A stretch of 8,924 nt of DNA from an uncultured Hyphomicrobiales bacterium (GTDB taxonomy: Bacteria; Pseudomonadota; Alphaproteobacteria; Rhizobiales; Xanthobacteraceae): contig CAITEM010000354.1 of assembly GCA_903891395.1 (NCBI GenBank), positions 1 to 8,924 on the forward strand, given 5' to 3'. Shown one piece after another: positions 5,703 through 8,924 of this stretch (position 1 is the stretch's first letter; the number at the start of each line of letters is the position of its first letter). Below the pieces are notes generated by a model. That model was given only the letters and a program-made list of their open reading frames with translations, made no database searches and had not been told where the DNA came from. The translations under genes and the position numbers were made by a program.

Positions 5703-6170
5703 ATGACTGCGCGCGACACAGACGATGACCGTATCTGGGCGCCGACCGATCGGACAAAGTCGCCGCCGCAGCGGTCGTTCGCGCGGCGAATGCGGAAACT
5801 TCCTACCGAAGCCGAAAGAAAACTGTGGTGGCATTTGCGCCATCGTCTGGAAGTGGCGGGGTCACATTTTCGCAGACAGGTTCAGGTCGGGCCGTACATC
5901 GCCGACTTCCTCAGCCACAAGGCAAAGCTGATTATCGAGATTGATGGCGGCCAGCATGGTTCGCAGTCGGCGCAGGACGAAGCCCGTACGCGCCGTCTCG
6001 CAGCCGACGGTTATCGTGTGCTTCGCTTTTGGAACAACGACGTGTTGTCAAACATCGACGGCGTGCTGACTGTCATTCTTGACGCTATCCCAACGACCCC
6101 CACCCCCGACCCCTCCCCACAAGGGGGAGGGGAGAAGAAGCGCCGACCCTCCCCCTCCAGGGGAGGGTAG
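5703..6170 (+). CDS. DUF559 endonuclease-like protein (Vsr-related PD-(D/E)XK fold)
   Basis: 155 residues from ATG 5703. Family blocks are SFARRMRKLPTEAERKLWWH (25-44), FRRQVQVGPYIADFLSHKAK (56-75), LIIEIDGGQH (76-85) and ADGYRVLRFWNNDVLSNIDG (101-120). This is the DUF559 domain, related to the Vsr very-short-patch repair nuclease fold. Asp68 in IADF and Glu79/Asp81 in IEIDG are the likely metal ligands. The domain is complete and looks active; its substrate is unknown. The last 25 or so residues, from about PTTPTPDPSPQGGG, are simply the translated right inverted repeat, ending at TAG within 6168-6170. A longer frame from GTG 5583 would translate the left repeat too, so ATG 5703 is preferred, although no good ribosome binding site precedes it. 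It separates glyQ from glyS and looks inserted. Confidence 0.88.
   Translation: MTARDTDDDRIWAPTDRTKSPPQRSFARRMRKLPTEAERKLWWHLRHRLEVAGSHFRRQVQVGPYIADFLSHKAKLIIEIDGGQHGSQSAQDEARTRRLAADGYRVLRFWNNDVLSNIDGVLTVILDAIPTTPTPDPSPQGGGEKKRRPSPSRGG
6094..6168 (-). repeat. Inverted repeat, right copy, overlapping the DUF559 3' end
   Basis: About 75 nt in opposite orientation to 5614-5692. This copy has two perfect hairpins of the same design, each a 9-bp stem with a 5-nt loop: CCCCTCCCC/GGGGAGGGG (6110-6132) and ACCCTCCCC/GGGGAGGGT (6146-6168). The whole repeat is in the DUF559 reading frame and supplies its C-terminal tail and stop codon. Confidence 0.85.
6097..6118 (-). other. G-quadruplex motif in the right repeat, minus strand
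   Basis: The reverse complement has G-tracts of 4, 4, 5 and 5 bases with loops of 1, 2 and 1 nt, mirroring the left copy. As on the left, its first two tracts are one arm of the 9-bp hairpin. Confidence 0.55.
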
Positions 6171-6198
6171 AGCAGCACAGCGCGGCAGGGCGTAAGCT

Positions 6199-6226
6199 TT
6201 TACCTTTCGTTGACCATCCCGATAAC
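6199..6226 (+). promoter_or_regulatory. Weak candidate promoter upstream of the 71-aa gene
   Basis: TTTACC (6199-6204) and GATAAC (6221-6226) are 16 nt apart with 4 of 6 matches each. It lies just after the repeat cassette, giving a leader of about 55 nt. CGTTGACC occurs twice in this gap (6208-6215 and 6255-6262). Confidence 0.25.
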
Positions 6227-6288
6227 GCGGCCGGAACGGGTGCGCGGGACACGCCGTTGACCGTTGCTTGGACGCATTTGAGGTCAGC

Positions 6289-6504
6289 ATGCAGAACAGC
6301 ACGATGTTCGATGTCATCGCCGCCGAGAACGGCTGGATCGTTCGCTGCCACTCGGCGATTTATGGACGCTTCCGCACCCAGAGCGAGGCGTTCAACGCCG
6401 CTGTGGCGGAAGCCCGCAAGATCAAGGAAGCCGGACGGATGGTTCAGGTGCGCGTCTTGCGTGACGAGGTCTTTGAACCGGATCGCTATCTCAGTCTGCT
6501 GTAG
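6289..6504 (+). CDS. Small protein of unknown function, 71 aa, DUF2188-like
   Basis: ATG 6289 follows GAGG (6280-6283) with 5-nt spacing; the TTG at 6268 would add seven residues but has no better site. The chain reads as two beta strands (FDVIAAENGWIVRCHS, about residues 7-22), a helix (TQSEAFNAAVAEARKIKEAG, 31-50) and a closing strand (MVQVRVLRDEVF, 52-63), then DRYLSLL. The pattern of a strand pair with GW in the turn followed by a helix starting TQxEA resembles DUF2188-type domains, but the match is from memory and weak. It lies between the DUF559 cassette and glyS and is followed directly by two hairpins. No role can be assigned. Confidence 0.7.
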   Translation: MQNSTMFDVIAAENGWIVRCHSAIYGRFRTQSEAFNAAVAEARKIKEAGRMVQVRVLRDEVFEPDRYLSLL

Positions 6505-6513
6505 CACCGATAA

Positions 6514-6541
6514 CGGACCAGGCGTTCGCGCCGAAGGTCCG
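6514..6541 (+). terminator. Hairpin with internal loop 3' of the 71-aa gene
   Basis: Outer stem CGGACC/GGTCCG (6514-6519 with 6536-6541) and inner stem GGCG/CGCC (6521-6524 with 6529-6532) capped by TTCG. They are separated by a 1/3-nt internal loop. It starts 9 nt after the stop codon. No T-run follows, so it may protect the 3' end or act with the next hairpin. Confidence 0.45.
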
Positions 6542-6561
6542 GCAGGGAAGGGCGATCAGAC

Positions 6562-6595
6562 CGGCCGGTTGCGTCAAGCAGCCGGCCGTTTCGTT
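6562..6595 (+). terminator. Probable intrinsic terminator before glyS
   Basis: CGGCCGGTTGC (6562-6572) pairs with GCAGCCGGCCG (6578-6588) in an 11-bp stem with one G-U pair and a 5-nt loop. TTTCGTT follows at 6589-6595. The strong GC stem and T-rich tail fit a Rho-independent terminator for the upstream transcript, implying a separate promoter for glyS within 6596-6660, where none is obvious. Confidence 0.6.
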
Positions 6596-6969
6596 GGCGC
6601 CAGGGCGTGACAAGGCGGGCACTGCCTGCTACCTGCGGGCATCCTTGCGAGCCCCAACCGATGCCCGATTTGCTGCTTGAATTCTTTTCCGAGGAAATCC
6701 CGGCGCGCATGCAGGCGCGGGCGGCCGACGACCTGAAAAAGATGGTCACCGACCGTCTGGTCGCGGCGGGCCTCGTCTATGAGGGCGCCAAGGCCTTCGC
6801 GACGCCGCGCCGGCTGGCGCTGACGGTGCAAGGCGTGCCGGCGCAGCAGCCGGACGTGAAGGAAGAGCGCAAAGGCCCCAAGGTCGGCGCGCCCGAACAG
6901 GCCATTGCCGGTTTCCTGCGCGCCGCTGGATTGACCTCGATCGACCAGGCCAAGGTGCAGGCCGACAAG

Positions 6970-6972
6970 TAG
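6970..6972 (+). other. In-frame TAG in glyS
   Basis: Codon 104 of the glyS frame. One base change (AAG to TAG) would restore a Lys and read VQADKKGEFYVA, matching the family pattern. The frame is intact immediately on both sides, so this is a point change, not an indel. Confidence 0.85.
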
Positions 6973-8040
6973 GGCGAATTCTACGTAGCCGTCACCGAGA
7001 AGGCCGGCAAGCCGGCGCTCGACGTCATCGGCGAAATGCTGTCGGAGGTGGTGCGCACTTTTCCGTGGCCGAAGTCGATGCGCTGGGGCGCAGCGTCGGC
7101 CACGCCCGGCGCGTTGTCCTGGGTGCGGCCGCTGCATTCCATCATCGCGACCTTCGGTCCCGAGACCGAAGAACCGGAAATCGTGACGTTCGAGATCGGC
7201 GGCATCGTTGCGGGCGACACCACGCGCGGCCATCGTTTTCTCGCGCCCGGCGCGATCAAAGTGAAGCGCTTCGACGATTACGTCGCGCATCTCGAAGCGG
7301 CCAAGGTCGTGCTCGATCCGGCGCGGCGCATGGACATCATCCGCACCGACGCCAAGAACCTGGCGTTTGCGCAAGGCTTCGAACTGGTCGAGGACGAAGG
7401 CCTGCTCGCCGAAGTCGCCGGACTTGTCGAATGGCCGGTCGTGCTGATGGGCTCGTTCGACAAGGCCTTTCTCGACATTCCGGGCGAGGTGATCCGCGCC
7501 ACCATCCGCACCAATCAGAAATGTTTCGTGCTGCGCGATCCGCAGACGGCGAAGCTAGTCAACAAATTCATTCTGGTCGCCAACATCGAGGCCAGCGACG
7601 GCGGCAAAGCCATCGTCGCCGGCAACGAGCGCGTTATCCGCGCGCGGCTGAGCGACGCCAAGTTTTTCTACGACACCGATCTCAAGATCAAGCTTGAAGA
7701 CCGGCTGCCGAAGTTCGACGGTATCGTGTTCCACGAGAAGCTCGGCACGCAAGGGGAGCGCATCGCGCGCATCACGGCGCTGGCGAAAGAGCTGGCGCCG
7801 CTGGTCAAGGCCGATCCGGCGAAGGCCGAACGCGCCGCGCAATTGTGCAAAGCGGACTTGTTGACAGAAGTGGTCGGCGAATTCCCCGAGCTGCAAGGCT
7901 TGATGGGGAAGTATTACGCGCGAGAGCGGAATGAGCCCGAAGCAGTCGCTATGGCCTGCGAAGATCATTACAAGCCGGTCGGTCCGAAGGATAGCGTGCC
8001 GAGCGATCCGGTTTCAATTGCGGTCGCGCTGGCGGACAAG

Positions 8041-8475
8041 ATCGACACGCTGGCTTTGTTTTGGTGGGCAAAGGAATTGCCCACTGGGTCAAAAGATCCG
8101 TATGCATTGCGCCGGGCTGCGCTCGGCATAATTCGTATTATTATTGACAACGAAATTCGCATTTCTCTGAAATGGGCTTTGCAGTTGCCAATGTGGGCAA
8201 TGATTAGTGAGTGGGATAATCAATACAGTTCGGTGTTGTTGGTCTCTGACCTAGTGGATAGCGAAGAAGAAAACGAAGATGGTCAGAAATTTAAGGGTCG
8301 AACCTATTTGCATGTTCGCTCACCCGAAAGCCTGAGTGAATACTCACTACGTTCTCCATATGTGAATATCGCCTTTGTTAGGGGCGATGCGCAGGGATTC
8401 GAGGGATTTGAATTCGAAGAGTTTTTTGCTGACGCGCGGCTTGGCTTTGGTGACCCAAGCACGACGGTCTCTGGT
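8041..8475 (+). other. AT-richer segment with extra sequence inside glyS
   Basis: Hand count gives 139 G+C in 300 bases for 8161-8460, against 194 in 300 for 7201-7500. Codon choice changes with it (ATA, ATT, TTA, CTA, AGT, AAA, AGG become common). The frame stays open. The first part still encodes a conserved GlyS block (PTGSKDPYALRRAALG, 474-489). The rest (residues about 501-602) includes an acidic run SDLVDSEEENEDG and FEGFEFEEFFADARLGFGDP, which I do not recognise from GlyS. E. coli GlyS has only about 40 residues at this point from memory. No intein splice motifs are present. Confidence 0.7.
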
Positions 8476-8924
8476 CTGTTAAGCTTCTTCGCCGACCGCC
8501 TGAAAGTCCAACTGCGCGAGCAGGGCGCACGGCATGATCTCGTCGATGCTGTGTTCGCGCTCGAAGGTCAGGACGATCTGTTGATGATCGTCCGCCGCGT
8601 CGAGGCGCTCGGCAAATTCCTTGAAACCGACGACGGCAAGAATCTGCTGGCTGGCGTCAAGCGCGCGTCGAACATCCTCGGCATCGAGGAGAAGAAGGAC
8701 AAGCGTAGCTTCGCAGGCACGCCGGATGCAGGCTTGCTCAAGTTGCCGGAGGAAAAGGCGCTTGCGGCTGCTGTTGCCGCCGCCAAGCAGGAAGCCTCTG
8801 CCGCCGTTGCCAAGGAAGATTTCGCCGGCGCCATGGGCGCCATCGCCAAGCTGCGGCCGACGGTCGACGCCTTTTTCGACAAGGTGAAGGTCAACGACGA
8901 CGACAAGGCGGTGCGCGAAAACCG

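Larger units (their letters stand above)
5614..6168. mobile_element. Putative repeat-flanked DUF559 cassette
   Basis: A nuclease-domain gene exactly bracketed by imperfect inverted repeats with hairpins at both ends, sitting between two genes of one enzyme (glyQ and glyS). The unit is about 555 bp. The layout resembles RAYT transposase genes with flanking REP palindromes, but the protein family is different. Mobility is inferred from layout only: I find no target duplication and no second copy in the window. Confidence 0.5.
6661..8924 (+). pseudogene. glyS: Glycine--tRNA ligase beta subunit, interrupted by an in-frame TAG; 3' end outside window
   Basis: Starts MPDLLLEFFSEEIPARMQ, the usual GlyS N-terminus. 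One frame runs to the window edge (754 codons) broken only by TAG at codon 104 (6970-6972), between VQADK and GEFYVAVTEKAG. Downstream landmarks are PWPKSMRWGA (135-144), WVRPLHSIIATFGPETEE, TIRTNQKCF (281-289), SNIEASDGG-type NIEASDGG, FHEKLGTQGERIARI of the HD region (357-371) and KADLLTEVVGEFPELQG (397-413). PTGSKDPYALRRAALG ends at 489, and the anticodon-binding region starts near LLSFFADRLKV (606-616). GlyS completes glycyl-tRNA synthetase and is normally essential. The stop is a sequencing error, a real recent mutation, or a readthrough site. E. coli GlyS is 689 residues; this one is longer because of an unusual AT-richer segment (residues about 490-605). ATG 7036 could restart the second part. 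No clear ribosome binding site precedes 6661. Confidence 0.88.

Noticed and set aside
5614..6168. CRISPR array or classical insertion sequence
   Set aside because: There are only two repeat copies, inverted and not regularly spaced; no transposase gene and no visible target duplication.
6574..7374. Minus-strand frame of 266 codons opposite glyS
   Set aside because: Its length comes from GC-rich codon bias in glyS; no domain is visible and it also covers the terminator-like hairpin.
7065..7697. Plus-strand 210-codon frame that might rescue glyS after the stop by frameshifting
   Set aside because: It is in a different frame, Arg/His-rich, and the true GlyS frame continues intact past the TAG without a shift.
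8041..8475. Intein in glyS
   Set aside because: No Cys/Ser at the left junction, no His-Asn at the right junction, and no homing-endonuclease blocks.
1..8924. tRNA or rRNA genes
   Set aside because: No stretch with a tRNA T-arm motif and cloverleaf pairing or conserved rRNA sequence was recognised on either strand.

Overview
The window reads as a GC-rich alphaproteobacterial chromosome segment, most likely Hyphomicrobiales (Rhizobiales) near the Bradyrhizobium/Rhodopseudomonas/Xanthobacteraceae group. This rests on remembered family sequences and the polyprenyl synthase - DUF2007 - methyltransferase - S49 peptidase - glyQ - glyS grouping; no search was run. Most of the window is housekeeping, with one inserted repeat-flanked nuclease gene and a visibly disturbed glyS.

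Layout. Positions 1-594 (minus) hold the N-terminal half of a long-chain polyprenyl diphosphate synthase, running off the left edge. A divergent promoter region of about 120 bp separates it from a compact rightward trio: a family 2 glycosyltransferase (715-1716), a DUF2007 protein (1713-1943) and a TrmN6-like tRNA methyltransferase (from about 1933 to 2709), all with overlapping ends. A 48-residue membrane-type small protein (2719-2865, minus) converges on them. Next come a cytosolic-looking S49 (SppA/SohB-type) peptidase (3109-4026) and a 69-residue conserved-looking small protein (4122-4331). An unlisted 28-residue minus-strand ORF with a good ribosome binding site follows (4344-4430), then glyQ (4597-5571).

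Between glyQ and glyS lies about 1.1 kb. It contains a DUF559 endonuclease-like gene (5703-6170) bracketed by long inverted repeats (5614-5692 and 6094-6168). Each repeat is built from two GC-rich palindromes and a G-tract run that fits a G-quadruplex motif, and the 3' repeat is translated as the protein's C-terminus. A 71-residue DUF2188-like small gene (6289-6504) follows, and then two successive RNA hairpins (6514-6541 and 6562-6595), the second resembling an intrinsic terminator.

glyS starts at 6661 and continues past the right edge. It has an in-frame TAG at codon 104 (6970-6972), with perfect family-like reading frame on both sides. About 1.1 kb later there is a segment of low GC (139 of 300 bases G+C at 8161-8460, hand-counted, against 194 of 300 at 7201-7500). 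This segment encodes roughly 75 or more residues that I do not recognise from GlyS, inserted before the anticodon-binding domain.

Functional picture: glyQ and glyS encode the two subunits of bacterial glycyl-tRNA synthetase. TrmN6 would modify tRNA. The polyprenyl synthase makes the quinone side chain, and the glycosyltransferase probably acts at the membrane on a polyprenyl-linked substrate. The best candidates for something undescribed are the DUF559 gene with its repeat pair, which resembles a RAYT/REPIN-like arrangement with a different nuclease, and the interrupted, compositionally chimeric glyS.
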